Made by a program: the position numbers and the translations under genes. Source: Trypanosoma brucei gambiense DAL972 (lineage: Eukaryota > Euglenozoa > Kinetoplastea > Trypanosomatida > Trypanosomatidae). Taken from it: a stretch of DNA of 64,000 nucleotides. The first letter of the stretch is position 1. Each line of letters begins with the position of its first letter. The notes below the pieces were generated by a model. That model did not search any database. It saw nothing but the letters and a program-made list of their open reading frames with translations, and was not told the origin of the DNA. The stretch lies in assembly GCF_000210295.1 (NCBI RefSeq), contig NC_026736.1, forward strand, positions 894,022 to 958,021, given 5' to 3'. Of the stretch, positions 29,718 through 39,380 are shown one piece after another.

Positions 29718-31219
29718 GGCGTGAGCGGTACCGTAGGCTCCCCTTTCATGTGTTCCCACTGACACATCATCTATGCCTGCATATGCATTTCTTTGTGGAG
29801 TGTAAAGTTTGAGAAAAAAGTATGCAATAATAAAAGGAAATGGGTGCGTGAGCGACTATGTGATGAGTTGCGGCGAAGTCCCCCTTTCCCTTTCTCTTTT
29901 TTTGTTCTTTTTTTTTTGTTCTCACGGTTGTTGAAGGGACTAATTTCTATACCTTTGTGTGTGTGTGTGTTTTCGTGCCGCTGGGAAGGGAACGGGTAAG
30001 ATCAACGAAATAATAATAACACAAAAGTACTTTCGTCTGGCCCTTTTAATTCCTTATCTCCTTCTGCGTTTGCCACACTTTCCCAGTTCTTGTTTTTTTT
30101 TTCGTGTTTTGTGGCTTCCATTGGGGTTTCTCAAGCGTATCGAGCGCGTTGGATAGTGTTTGTTGAAGCACCAGTGAGCTAACAACTGCAGTGGCGACGA
30201 TAGTTGACGAGTGGTGCCGTGTTTGATGCCTTTCCTCATTTTTCCCTCATGTTGGGAAAGGGGATAATCTTAGTGCACATTTCATTCGCGTCGGTTCCCT
30301 AATTGTTCTCTCTTTTGTTATTTTCTTTTTAAATTGCAAATACTCTTTTTCTGCTTTTGGTGCAATATATGCTACTCCTCTCCACATTTTTTTAAAAAAT
30401 AAAATATGCTTCGATTACCATAGGAACTGGGACAAGGTGGTGACATCGACGAGTAGCTGACGTAACATGTCCTCCTTTCATTCCATTATGTTCGCACATT
30501 TACACATGTGAATATCAATGACATGAAAATAGGAGAGTGTGGGGGGAATGATCTATAAGGAAAGGAAGGGGAAAAGCGTTTCTGAGCGGGGTGTTACGCT
30601 TCTGATTTCCCTTTTGTTTTGTTTCTTTTCCGATACTCCCTCATTCGGAAGGCAAAAGAAAAATAGAAAAAAAATAGGGTCGCACAGAAATTAACGATGG
30701 CCATTCAACATTACCTCAGGGAAATGCACGGGGAACACTGGGACACAATAAAAAAACAAGACAAAAACAAAAAACAAATGCCGACGGGGATGACATCGCC
30801 AGCGGGAAGAGGAAGGTCGGGGTGCAGCATTGTTTTTTTTCTTCTGTGTTAGCGCTTTCTCTCTTTCTCTTTATTTTTTTTTCGCTTTGAAACTCTTCGC
30901 TAATATGGAGCTGTAAGTTTTACACATGGGTTTCTTTTGATTAATCATCTTTTGTGTGTAAACCACCATTTTGTGCTTTCCCCCCCTTTCCCATTCTTGG
31001 CACTAAACGCTGTTAATTGCCTCATTTGTTTCTTCCTCTTTTCCCCCTGCTTTTGTTTCTTTTCCCACCACCTGTTTCATAAATTAGAGACTTGAAGGGA
31101 GCACCAAAGTACGAACAGAAGTGTTTATTTTTTCTTTTTTTTTTTCGTTTTGCGAGTGAAGAGAAAAGAAGGAAAGAAAGAAAGAAAAAAAAAAAAAAGA
31201 AAGCAAAACCAAGAGGAAT
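29718..31219 (+). other. Long intergenic region, no gene seen
   Basis: About 1.5 kb. T-rich tracts at 29880-29925, 30835-30890 and 31120-31150, and an A run of 14 at 31185-31198 just before the next ATG. No protein gene or tRNA-like structure is supported. Confidence 0.45.
31185..31198. repeat. Poly-A tract just upstream of a start codon
   Basis: Fourteen consecutive A, 21 nt before the ATG of the EF-hand-like gene and inside its probable 5' UTR. Confidence 0.85.
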
Positions 31220-31750
31220 ATGTCGACTCAACTTATTTCCGGTGGTGAAGATGGGAGCCACTCCCAACTGATGGATTTGGTTCTAACGAATTGCAGCCGA
31301 CCTCAAAGCCGCGCCTGCGACAATAAACAATCCACAGATGGTGTTGTACGTCTCACATCATATGTGGATTTACCCAATCGTGACACGCTTCTGCCACCAA
31401 TTGCAGAACCCAAAGGTGGTGTACCCGAAACTTCAGAGACACTTTTCCCTCGCCGTCTTGGATTTGATATGATTGGCGTCAGCAGCGTTTCGGAGGAGAT
31501 GTTACGCGACCTTTACGAAGTGTTTGATGTGCATCAAAGCGGTGGTGTTGAGCGCGGTGTTTTGCGGGAGATGATGCGCAGCGGCTTTTCACATTTTGGT
31601 GCGCCATGCAGTGATCGGGATCTCGATCGCTTTTTTGAGAATGTGACGCCGTTTCGTGTCCGCCGCCGCCGCACTCCAAAGGAAGGAGAGGTGGATGTTG
31701 TGCCTTTTAATGAATTCTGCGTGGCTTTTCTTTCGTGGCTGCGTCGGTAA
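31220..31750 (+). CDS. EF-hand-like protein, 176 aa
   Basis: A small soluble protein. The C-terminal half looks like a calmodulin-type helix-loop-helix: LRDLYEVFDVHQSGGVERGV followed by LREMM (about 93-120), with the loop starting at the Asp of FDVHQSGG. The loop keeps Asp at position 1 and Gly at 6 but has Val rather than Glu at position 12, so calcium binding is doubtful. A second possible hand ends in VDVVPFNEFCVAFLSWL (about 157-174). The N-terminal 80 residues are without recognised features. The ATG at 31220 follows a poly-A stretch. It sits directly upstream of the tryparedoxin array, and its 3' flank from 31886 is repeated after the assembly gap at 36038. Precise role unknown. Confidence 0.7.
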   Translation: MSTQLISGGEDGSHSQLMDLVLTNCSRPQSRACDNKQSTDGVVRLTSYVDLPNRDTLLPPIAEPKGGVPETSETLFPRRLGFDMIGVSSVSEEMLRDLYEVFDVHQSGGVERGVLREMMRSGFSHFGAPCSDRDLDRFFENVTPFRVRRRRTPKEGEVDVVPFNEFCVAFLSWLRR

Positions 31751-32371
31751 TTACCATATATTTGCTGTCTAATAAAACAACGAGTGAAAAGGGACGGAAA
31801 CCAGAATTGAAAAGAAAAAAGAAAAGAGAAGAGAAAATAAAAATGAAAGAAAGGGAGAAAGTAAACGAAAAAGAGGATAGTGATGTGGAGAGTCCAAACT
31901 CTGCACTCGGCTCTTTGTGTCGTTGTGTGTACGAATTCCGTATTGGAGAAAGCAAATGGTGGCAATTAGTGGCAAACAGACAAACAAACAAACGAGCAGG
32001 AAAAATAAAGAGAAGAGTGAAGGGCATTTGGGCGAGTTGAAAACATGTTGACTTCATTAGCGGAAGCTAATGACGTGCAATTCTCAAACGCATTTTTAAA
32101 TGTGCTTGACGTTTGACATACGCACAAACATATATATATATATATATGTTTATGTATATGTATTTTTAATATATCTTTCTAATTTCTTCTTTTCTTCAGC
32201 GCATATATGTATATAATACATGTGACCCGTGTGTTCACCTTTACCCTCTCTTTCATTACTCCTTGTTATCTTACCTATATGAACCACGAGGTTCAAGACA
32301 AGCGCACTGCTAAACCGAAAGAACAAATCCAAAAGAACAAACAAGACATTCAACTCATATTGTAATTGACG
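31751..32371 (+). other. 3' flank of EF-hand gene joined to tryparedoxin unit 1
   Basis: 31886-32224 is repeated at 36038-36377. At 32219 the sequence switches to the 5' flank of the tryparedoxin unit, which is shared with 38149 onward. The switch lies at the six-base CATGTG present in all three contexts. A TA tract at 32130-32148 and a T/C run ending TTCTTCAG (AG 32198-32199) precede the switch. The shared unit has its own T/C run at about 32240-32275. Confidence 0.7.
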
Positions 32372-32806
32372 ATGTCTGGCCTCGCTAAGTATCTTCCTGG
32401 CGCAACCAACCTGCTGTCCAAGTCGGGTGAAGTTTCACTGGGATCCCTCGTTGGGAAAACTGTGTTTCTTTACTTTTCTGCCTCCTGGTGCCCCCCATGC
32501 CGGGGTTTTACACCGGTCCTCGCCGAGTTCTACGAGAAGCATCATGTGGCGAAAAACTTCGAAGTCGTGCTGATTTCCTGGGATGAAAACGAGAGCGACT
32601 TCCATGATTACTACGGCAAGATGCCATGGCTCGCTCTCCCATTTGACCAACGCTCGACAGTTTCGGAATTGGGCAAGACATTTGGCGTGGAATCCATTCC
32701 GACTCTTATCACAATCAATGCTGATACCGGTGCCATCATTGGCACTCAGGCCCGTACCCGTGTCATTGAGGATCCCGATGGTGCCAACTTTCCGTGGCCC
32801 AACTGA
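32372..32806 (+). CDS. TXN1: Tryparedoxin, copy 1
   Basis: Tryparedoxin is the trypanosomatid thioredoxin-family dithiol protein that carries electrons from trypanothione to peroxiredoxins, glutathione-peroxidase-type enzymes and ribonucleotide reductase. The 144-aa product starts MSGLAKYLPGA and has the diagnostic active site WCPPC (about 39-43) in FSASWCPPCRGFTPVLAEFY. Other family features are the long ISWDENESDFHDYYGKMPW segment, the cis-proline region SIPTLIT and the C-terminus NFPWPN. There is no signal peptide or tail anchor, so a cytosolic location is expected. The ATG at 32372 is two codons downstream of a TTG and is the true first ATG. Coding sequence is identical to copy 3 at 38302. 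Confidence 0.97.
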   Translation: MSGLAKYLPGATNLLSKSGEVSLGSLVGKTVFLYFSASWCPPCRGFTPVLAEFYEKHHVAKNFEVVLISWDENESDFHDYYGKMPWLALPFDQRSTVSELGKTFGVESIPTLITINADTGAIIGTQARTRVIEDPDGANFPWPN

Positions 32807-33450
32807 GATGCCATGCTGTCTGTGAAGGAAGTGATAAGTATTGATGAAGTACGGTATGGTGTGGGGCATCTGGTGTGGAAGCACTAGTTATTCGGGAGCA
32901 AGAAAATAAGTAAGTGAAAAGTACGGAGCGAACAGGAGGGAGGGAATGAAAGTGAAAATGCTACGGAACTGAGCAGTAAGCGAAAATGGAAAATATGCTT
33001 TTGTGCCAGGGGAACATTTGTGATGCGGTCCTGCGTGTGTTTTTGTCGGATATCTCGTCATCCATCTTGCGGAGTTTTGTTTATTGCTCTTTGTTTCGGG
33101 GTTGGATTCCTGTTGTGCAGGGGTCCTGTTCCTCACACTTTTGTCATTACATATGTTCTGACCGGCACGCGCCATAATCTTCTGTGGCGTGGTTTGAATC
33201 GGTGTGGGGATATGAGCAGGAGCGGTAAGATATTGAGATATGACGAAATGTTGCCTTTACAAATGCTTTCCCACCAGTTTCTTGGTATAGCTGTGTGATT
33301 ACATATCCTTTGCGTGTGGGATTGAATTTCACTACGGTCAGTTGAAGCACACGCGTAACTGTTTATTCGCCATCTCTTTCCCTTCCTTCTTCACGTGACG
33401 AAGTTGATTGATACAAGCAATAACAGGATTCAGAGAGCAGTTTTGTAACC
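32807..33450 (+). other. Intergenic region inside tandem unit 1
   Basis: Tryparedoxin 3' UTR and splice region of the 286-aa gene. A pyrimidine run at 33368-33392 precedes the AG near 33401. The same stretch recurs at 38737-39380. ORFs in it are short and unsupported. Confidence 0.55.
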
Positions 33451-34311
33451 ATGAGTGCAACAGAGGCGGTTGTTGAGCCGAAGGCTCCCGATGTATGCAC
33501 AGAAGCGAATGAGAGACCCCCCACGGAGAGTGGTGTGGCTGCTCCTGTGAAGCGCCTGTTCGACCTTCTTCAGGAAGACTCCAAGGAGCGTGTGGTTCGG
33601 TTGCTGACGGCCTTTCGTGAACTCACATTGCTGGAGCAGGAGTCACTGGCGCAGGAGATGGGCGTAACACTCCCAAAGGAGGAGAAATGGCGGGCACCGT
33701 GTCCTCTGATTGCACGGCAGCCGTCTGGTCCGTCGCTGGAAGTGCGGCGCCGGGATCCCAGTTATGTGGCATTGTGTCCGTCTGTATCTTCCGCCCTCCG
33801 TGAGTTAGGATCGAAAGAGGCTGCCCGTCGCCTCCCGGATGCGGACTTGCGGAAGTTGGTGGAGGGGGCTCTGGGAGAGGACGGCGTGTACTTGACGGTT
33901 CCCGAGTCTGATGGAGAAGGGTGTGCTGCTGCTTCCGAGCGGGTGGGAGTGGTGGATGACGGCAAGCCACCGCTGCTGGTGCGCAGCCGCTGTTATCAGG
34001 CGCTGCGGCTTGCACGCGATGAAGAGATCGAGACGGACGCTCAATACACAAGGCCAAGGGTGCTGAATGTCACTGGCATTCCATTGGAAGAAAGTGACGT
34101 GTGGGAATGGTTTAACTTGCTGGACGTAGCGCGGAACGGTACTGTGGGTGTGGATGCTTTCTTGACGAGTGTCCGTGAGCTTGATCGCGGGTTTGGAACA
34201 AGCAGCAAGGTACAGGAAGCGTTCGAGGATGAATCACGTTCCCTCTCGGTCGATGGGCAGCTCTCTTTTGATAAGTTCGCGTATTTGGTGACACGGTTCT
34301 CTAGGTACTAA
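33451..34311 (+). CDS. EF-hand-like protein, 286 aa, copy 1
   Basis: A soluble, mostly acidic protein with no signal or membrane segment. The region around 25-75 is helical (VKRLFDLLQEDSKERVVRLL, then FRELTLLEQESLAQEM). A possible EF-hand pair lies at the C-terminus: VWEWFNLLDVARNGTVGVDA (about 213-232) has a loop beginning Asp-Val-Ala-Arg-Asn-Gly but lacks the position-12 Glu. A second helix-loop (LSVDGQLSFDKFAYLV) closes the protein. Both loops are degenerate, so a structural rather than calcium-sensing hand is likely. It is co-duplicated with tryparedoxin as one unit, and its C-terminal pair recalls that of the 176-aa gene at 31220. Function unknown. Confidence 0.75.
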   Translation: MSATEAVVEPKAPDVCTEANERPPTESGVAAPVKRLFDLLQEDSKERVVRLLTAFRELTLLEQESLAQEMGVTLPKEEKWRAPCPLIARQPSGPSLEVRRRDPSYVALCPSVSSALRELGSKEAARRLPDADLRKLVEGALGEDGVYLTVPESDGEGCAAASERVGVVDDGKPPLLVRSRCYQALRLARDEEIETDAQYTRPRVLNVTGIPLEESDVWEWFNLLDVARNGTVGVDAFLTSVRELDRGFGTSSKVQEAFEDESRSLSVDGQLSFDKFAYLVTRFSRY

Positions 34312-35504
34312 GTGATGCTTGTCCGCATGTGAAATGGGAACGGTTGTCCGCAGAATGGATGGGACGGGCTGACAGTTTCCATATCTTCATGCCTTCTGTT
34401 AGTCTCACGCCCTGCTCAGCGCGCAATGTAAACTGCCGTTTTCTTTATTGTTTCCGAGTTGTCCGGAAGTAGTGAAGGCAACACGATGTATGTACGATAT
34501 GGAAAGCGTGGGTAGAGTTTTTTATTTTTACACGTGTAGGAAGTGACACAGTATGGTGAGAGTTTCCAGCCGTGACATTACCGCCCTTTTTTTGGTGATG
34601 TATGTAAAGTTCCCTTTTGATTCATGTAGTTTAGGTGTGTGGGGCTGTGCAACGAGAAGTTATCTAACACGTAGTGTTGTAGCGTATTGTGGGTTTGCAC
34701 ACTGTTGGAAGTACTGTAAAATCTTTGTTTGTTTCCAATATCCTGTTTGTTAGTAATATTATTCTACTCTGAGCACTTCTTCGCAACTATTACCATTCAG
34801 TTGATATGGCAGTCGTGGTGTCACAGCTTTATCTCGGTGTTTGTTCGTTGTTTTCATTTTTCCTTCGATTTCGCATACTGTATCTGTAATTCGGTTAAAT
34901 GATTTTTTTGTAGATATGGTGTTTTTCTGCTGTCGGTAGCGATCGGGGACTGGTGGTTACACCGTTGATGGACTGTTCGTGGCATTATGTTGTCGATAAC
35001 ATAAAACTTCAGCAATAGCACCTGGCACCGCCACGACGTGCGGTGCAATCACCTTACACGCTTAGCTGGCCCAACTGGTCGCCGTAATTTTGGTGTGTGT
35101 GGATTTTTTAAATTTTCTTTTCTCGATATAGTTCTCTTTCAAATGCCACAAAGGTGCTAACCACATGGTAGTGGTGGCTCCCTACTTCTCTTATGTTCAT
35201 GCGAGTGGATGGTGTGCTGTTACAAGGGCTTGGACTGCGTGTGTACGTGTGTACGAGAGGTGTGTGTGTATCAGTGTGACGAGAGGAATCACTTGCTTCA
35301 TAGCTATGGTAGCAAGGTGGTGTGTTTGCAACAGCTGCTACTGTTACTGCGCATGTGACCCGTGTGTTCACCTTTACCCTCTCTTTCATTACTCCTTGTT
35401 ATCTTACCTATATGAACCACGAGGTTCAAGACAAGCGCACTGCTAAACCGAAAGAACAAATCCAAAAGAACAAACAAGACATTCAACTCATATTGTAATT
35501 GACG
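34312..35504 (+). other. Spacer between unit 1 and the broken tryparedoxin copy
   Basis: 34312-34604 is the end of unit 1. 34605-35243 occurs only once in the window and has no recognisable gene. From 35244 (TACGTGTGTACGAGAGG) the sequence is the tryparedoxin 5' flank, also found at 38041. Confidence 0.65.
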
Positions 35505-35937
35505 ATGTCTGGCCTCGCTAAGTATCTTCCTGGCGCAACCAACCTGCTGTCCAAGTCGGGTGAAGTTTCACTGGGATCCCTCGTTGGGAAAACTGTGTTT
35601 CTTTACTTTTCTGCCTCCTGGTGCCCCCCATGCCGGGGTTTTACACCGGTCCTCGCCGAGTTCTACGAGAAGCATCATGTGGCGAAAAACTTCGAAGTCG
35701 TGCTGATTTCCTGGGATGAAAAAGAGAGCGACTTTCATGATTACTAACGCAAGATGGCATGGCTCGCTCTTCCATTGAACAACGCTCGAAAGTTTCGGAA
35801 TTGGCAAGACATTTGGGGTGAATCCATTCCGACTCTTATCAAAACCAATGGTGAAACCGGTGCCATCATTGGCACCCAGGCCCATACCCGTGTCATTGGG
35901 GATCCGAAGGGGGCAAATTTTCCGTGGCCCACTGAAA
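35244..35937 (+). repeat. Partial tandem unit 2, ends at the assembly gap
   Basis: 35244-35722 matches 38041-38519 base for base by eye. From 35723 to the gap at 35938 it departs from the other copies by at least twenty substitutions and several one-base deletions. Confidence 0.85.
35505..35937 (+). pseudogene. TXN1: Tryparedoxin copy 2, disrupted at contig edge
   Basis: The first 72 codons match the intact copies, including WCPPC. The next changes are Asn to Lys (at 35723) and then a codon TAC to TAA at 35745-35747, which stops the frame after 80 residues (DFHDY). Beyond it the family segments SIPTLI, TGAIIGTQA and GANFPWP are still legible in a shifted frame up to the Ns at 35938. The changes are confined to the last 215 bases before the gap. 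This fits a low-quality read end as well as a genuine decayed or diverged paralog. I treat the break as unproven. Confidence 0.6.
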
Positions 35938-36037
35938 NNNNNNNNNNNNNNNNNNNNNNNNNNNNNNNNNNNNNNNNNNNNNNNNNNNNNNNNNNNNNNN
36001 NNNNNNNNNNNNNNNNNNNNNNNNNNNNNNNNNNNNN
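35938..36037. other. Assembly gap of 100 N
   Basis: Exactly 100 N, the conventional placeholder for a gap of unknown size. Sequence on its two sides belongs to different parts of the tandem locus. Confidence 0.99.
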
Positions 36038-36377
36038 TGGAGAGTCCAAACTCTGCACTCGGCTCTTTGTGTCGTTGTGTGTACGAATTCCGTATTGGAG
36101 AAAGCAAATGGTGGCAATTAGTGGCAAACAGACAAACAAACAAACGCGCAGGAACAATAACGCGAAGAGTGAAGGGCATTTGGGCGAGTTGAAAACATGT
36201 TGACTTCATTAGCGGAAGCTAATGACGTGCATTCTCAAACGCATTTTTAAATGTGCTTGACGTTTGACATACGCACAAACATATATATATATATATATAT
36301 GTTTATGTATATGTATTTTTAATATATCTTTCTAATTTCTTCTTTTCTTCAGCGCATATATGTATATAATACATGTG
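36038..36377 (+). repeat. Second copy of the EF-hand gene 3' flank
   Basis: Matches 31886-32224 with a few differences: a cluster of A-to-C changes at about 36147-36164, one missing A near 36231, and a longer TA tract at 36281-36300. The match ends at CATGTG (36372-36377), the same hexamer at which unit 1 begins. Confidence 0.85.
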
Positions 36378-38002
36378 TCTACGTGTGTTCGGCGCGGGCT
36401 CAAATTGACCCAACGAAAGCAACGGGGAAAAATGGGGGAAAAACAATTGAAAAAGAAAGTAGGGAGGAAACGAAGCAGACAATGAAAAGAAGGAAAACAA
36501 AATAAAGCCAACGAAAAAAGGAAGAGAGGTGAACATGAGGGGATTTCATGGTGGGGAGGGGGAAAAAAGGAATACGCGGCGTAACACCTTCTCTATGAGA
36601 TCTGCAACGGCAAAAAAAAAAAAGAAATGGTGCGGAAAAAAAGAAGGGACTGTGACGGATTTGAGTCGTTCGGTTTATTCCTCTATTTTTTTTCTCTCCT
36701 CTTCTTATTTTGTTTAAAGTCTCTTTCTCTCTCTTACTCTCTCTTACTCCTCTCCTCCCCTCTTATTCTTTTTTGTTTTTTACTTTATATATATTTTCTT
36801 GTATCGCATCTCCGCATTTCAAAGAGGGTGGAGATGAGCATTTTTTCAGTGATTAACGGAAATAAACGAGGATTATGAACACGGATGATTACAACAAGAG
36901 AATAATAAAGAAAACAATACGTACCAAAAAGAAAAAAAACAAAAGGCAAAGAGTTGAAAGGAAGAGGAAAGGAGCAGGGATGAGCGGGGAAGGAAAGGAA
37001 AAGAAGAAGAGAAGTGCACTCATTCGTTGTTAAATTCTTTTAGGCACGAACTGAGCTGATGTTCGGTTTTTTTTCTACTTTTACATGTTTGTTTCAACAT
37101 TTTGTTTCGATTTTGACTTATAAGTAATTATGTATTTGTGAAGGTTTAGTTGGGCGTGATACGTAAATAAATAAATAAATATATATTCGTTTATGTATAT
37201 ATGTATGCGTGTACACGTTTATGTGTGTGCACGTAACGCAACAAGTAAAGGAAAAGGGTTGCATTTCATGTGGCTCTCCGGGGGTTCCCCCATTTTCCTT
37301 CTTTCTTTCCTCTTGTATTTTTTATTTGTTTTTTTCTCTTTTTTTCTTTCTCTTTATACCCTCTACTTCATTTCTTTATTTTTATTTATTTACCTATTTT
37401 ATTTTTACTTTTTCCAGCCGTATTGTCCGTGCGTCCAAGTCACTTTTCGTTCGGTTCCTGCATCACTGCTTGTGTTATTTCATGAGTGTCTGTTTCTGTT
37501 TTCATCCTGTTTAGTATCATACACTAACCAAATATTTTCTTTCTCATATTTTCATGTATCTATGCATATTCCTACATATATGTCAGCTGCTGGTGGCAAC
37601 GGGTGGAAGTACCGAAGACAAATTATGTATTAGAAGTTGTAGTAATGTGAAAAAAAAAAACAATGATTAGGTAAACACATATCAAAGGAAAAGCGTGTGT
37701 GCATGTGCTTCACAAACCGTCGCATTTGTGATGATCGCAATTACGCATCACCTCCCCTCTCTACTCAAGCACTTCGTAAGGAGATTTTTTTTTTGTGAGG
37801 TTTTCACAAAATGCTACTGCGAGAGTTACCGTTGTGCCGCTGCTGTTGTGCAACCTGTCGATATTGCAGCTTTAAATTATACCGTCACATGTGCAAAAAT
37901 AAACCGGGCATACGCATGGGAAGGTTATATGCATTTGGTGGAATGCAACGTGACCGAAGGCTCAAAGCTTTCGTAAATGAAACCATTATCGGTGCGTATA
38001 TA

Positions 38003-38042
<40 letters not shown>

Positions 38043-38301
38043 CGTGTGTACGAGAGGTGTGTGTGTATCAGTGTGACGAGAGGAATCACTTGCTTCATAG
38101 CTATGGTAGCAAGGTGGTGTGTTTGCAACAGCTGCTACTGTTACTGCGCATGTGACCCGTGTGTTCACCTTTACCCTCTCTTTCATTACTCCTTGTTATC
38201 TTACCTATATGAACCACGAGGTTCAAGACAAGCGCACTGCTAAACCGAAAGAACAAATCCAAAAGAACAAACAAGACATTCAACTCATATTGTAATTGAC
38301 G
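36378..38301 (+). other. Non-coding stretch upstream of tryparedoxin copy 3
   Basis: 36378-38040 occurs once in the window and is dominated by low-complexity sequence: purine-rich at 36410-36540 and 36890-37010, T/C-rich at 36680-36780 and 37300-37420, a TTTA/ATAA patch at 37160-37185, and a TA tract at 38007-38038. From 38041 it is tryparedoxin 5' flank. ORFs here read from the simple repeats and are not supported. Confidence 0.55.
38007..38038. repeat. (TA)n tract at the edge of the tandem unit
   Basis: Uninterrupted TA repeat ending two bases before the point (38041) where similarity to copy 2's flank begins. Confidence 0.9.
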
Positions 38302-38736
38302 ATGTCTGGCCTCGCTAAGTATCTTCCTGGCGCAACCAACCTGCTGTCCAAGTCGGGTGAAGTTTCACTGGGATCCCTCGTTGGGAAAACTGTGTTTCTT
38401 TACTTTTCTGCCTCCTGGTGCCCCCCATGCCGGGGTTTTACACCGGTCCTCGCCGAGTTCTACGAGAAGCATCATGTGGCGAAAAACTTCGAAGTCGTGC
38501 TGATTTCCTGGGATGAAAACGAGAGCGACTTCCATGATTACTACGGCAAGATGCCATGGCTCGCTCTCCCATTTGACCAACGCTCGACAGTTTCGGAATT
38601 GGGCAAGACATTTGGCGTGGAATCCATTCCGACTCTTATCACAATCAATGCTGATACCGGTGCCATCATTGGCACTCAGGCCCGTACCCGTGTCATTGAG
38701 GATCCCGATGGTGCCAACTTTCCGTGGCCCAACTGA
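38302..38736 (+). CDS. TXN1: Tryparedoxin, copy 3
   Basis: Identical coding sequence to the copy at 32372: 144 aa, active site WCPPC at about 39-43, cis-Pro region SIPTLIT, C-terminus FPWPN. Its 5' flank is the longer native-looking one shared with the broken copy 2, including the T/C run at about 38166-38205 for splicing. The identity of copies 1 and 3 points to very recent duplication or ongoing conversion. Multiple identical copies would raise mRNA output in an organism that lacks gene-by-gene promoters. Confidence 0.97.
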   Translation: MSGLAKYLPGATNLLSKSGEVSLGSLVGKTVFLYFSASWCPPCRGFTPVLAEFYEKHHVAKNFEVVLISWDENESDFHDYYGKMPWLALPFDQRSTVSELGKTFGVESIPTLITINADTGAIIGTQARTRVIEDPDGANFPWPN

Positions 38737-39380
38737 GATGCCATGCTGTCTGTGAAGGAAGTGATAAGTATTGATGAAGTACGGTATGGTGTGGGGCATC
38801 TGGTGTGGAAGCACTAGTTATTCGGGAGCAAGAAAATAAGTAAGTGAAAAGTACAGAGCGAACAGGAGGGAGGGAATGAAAGTGAAAATGCTACGGAACT
38901 GAGCAGTAAGCGAAAATGGAAAATATGCTTTTGTGCCAGGGGAACATTTGTGATGCGGTCCTGCGTGTGTTTTTGTCGGATATCTCGTCATCCATCTTGC
39001 GGAGTTTTGTTTATTGCTCTTTGTTTCGGGGTTGGATTCCTGTTGTGCAGGGGTCCTGTTCCTCACACTTTTGTCATTACATATGTTCTGACCGGCACGC
39101 GCCATAATCTTCTGTGGCGTGGTTTGAATCGGTGTGGGGATATGAGCAGGAGCGGTAAGATATTGAGATATGACGAAATGTTGCCTTTACAAATGCTTTC
39201 CCACCAGTTTCTTGGTATAGCTGTGTGATTACATATCCTTTGCGTGTGGGATTGAATTTCACTACGGTCAGTTGAAGCACACGCGTAACTGTTTATTCGC
39301 CATCTCTTTCCCTTCCTTCTTCACGTGACGAAGTTGATTGATACAAGCAATAACAGGATTCAGAGAGCAGTTTTGTAACC
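38737..39380 (+). other. Intergenic region inside tandem unit 3
   Basis: Same content as 32807-33450, with the one base difference at 38855. No gene supported. Confidence 0.55.

Larger units (their letters stand above)
32219..34604 (+). repeat. Tandem unit 1: tryparedoxin plus EF-hand-like gene
   Basis: 2,386 bp matching 38149-40534 at a constant offset of 5,930, so with no net indel. By eye I find one difference: G at 32925 against A at 38855, in a non-coding stretch. The unit holds one tryparedoxin and one 286-aa gene. Confidence 0.9.

Noticed and set aside
33623..34057. 144-codon minus-strand ORF, repeated at 39553-39987
   Set aside because: Its repetition only reflects the duplicated unit; it is antisense to the 286-aa gene and has proline-rich shadow composition.
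37193..38155. ORFs of 93-146 codons in the spacer before tryparedoxin copy 3
   Set aside because: They consist of phenylalanine/serine-rich or tyrosine/isoleucine-rich translations of T/C runs and the TA repeat, with no domain and no support from the other tandem copy.
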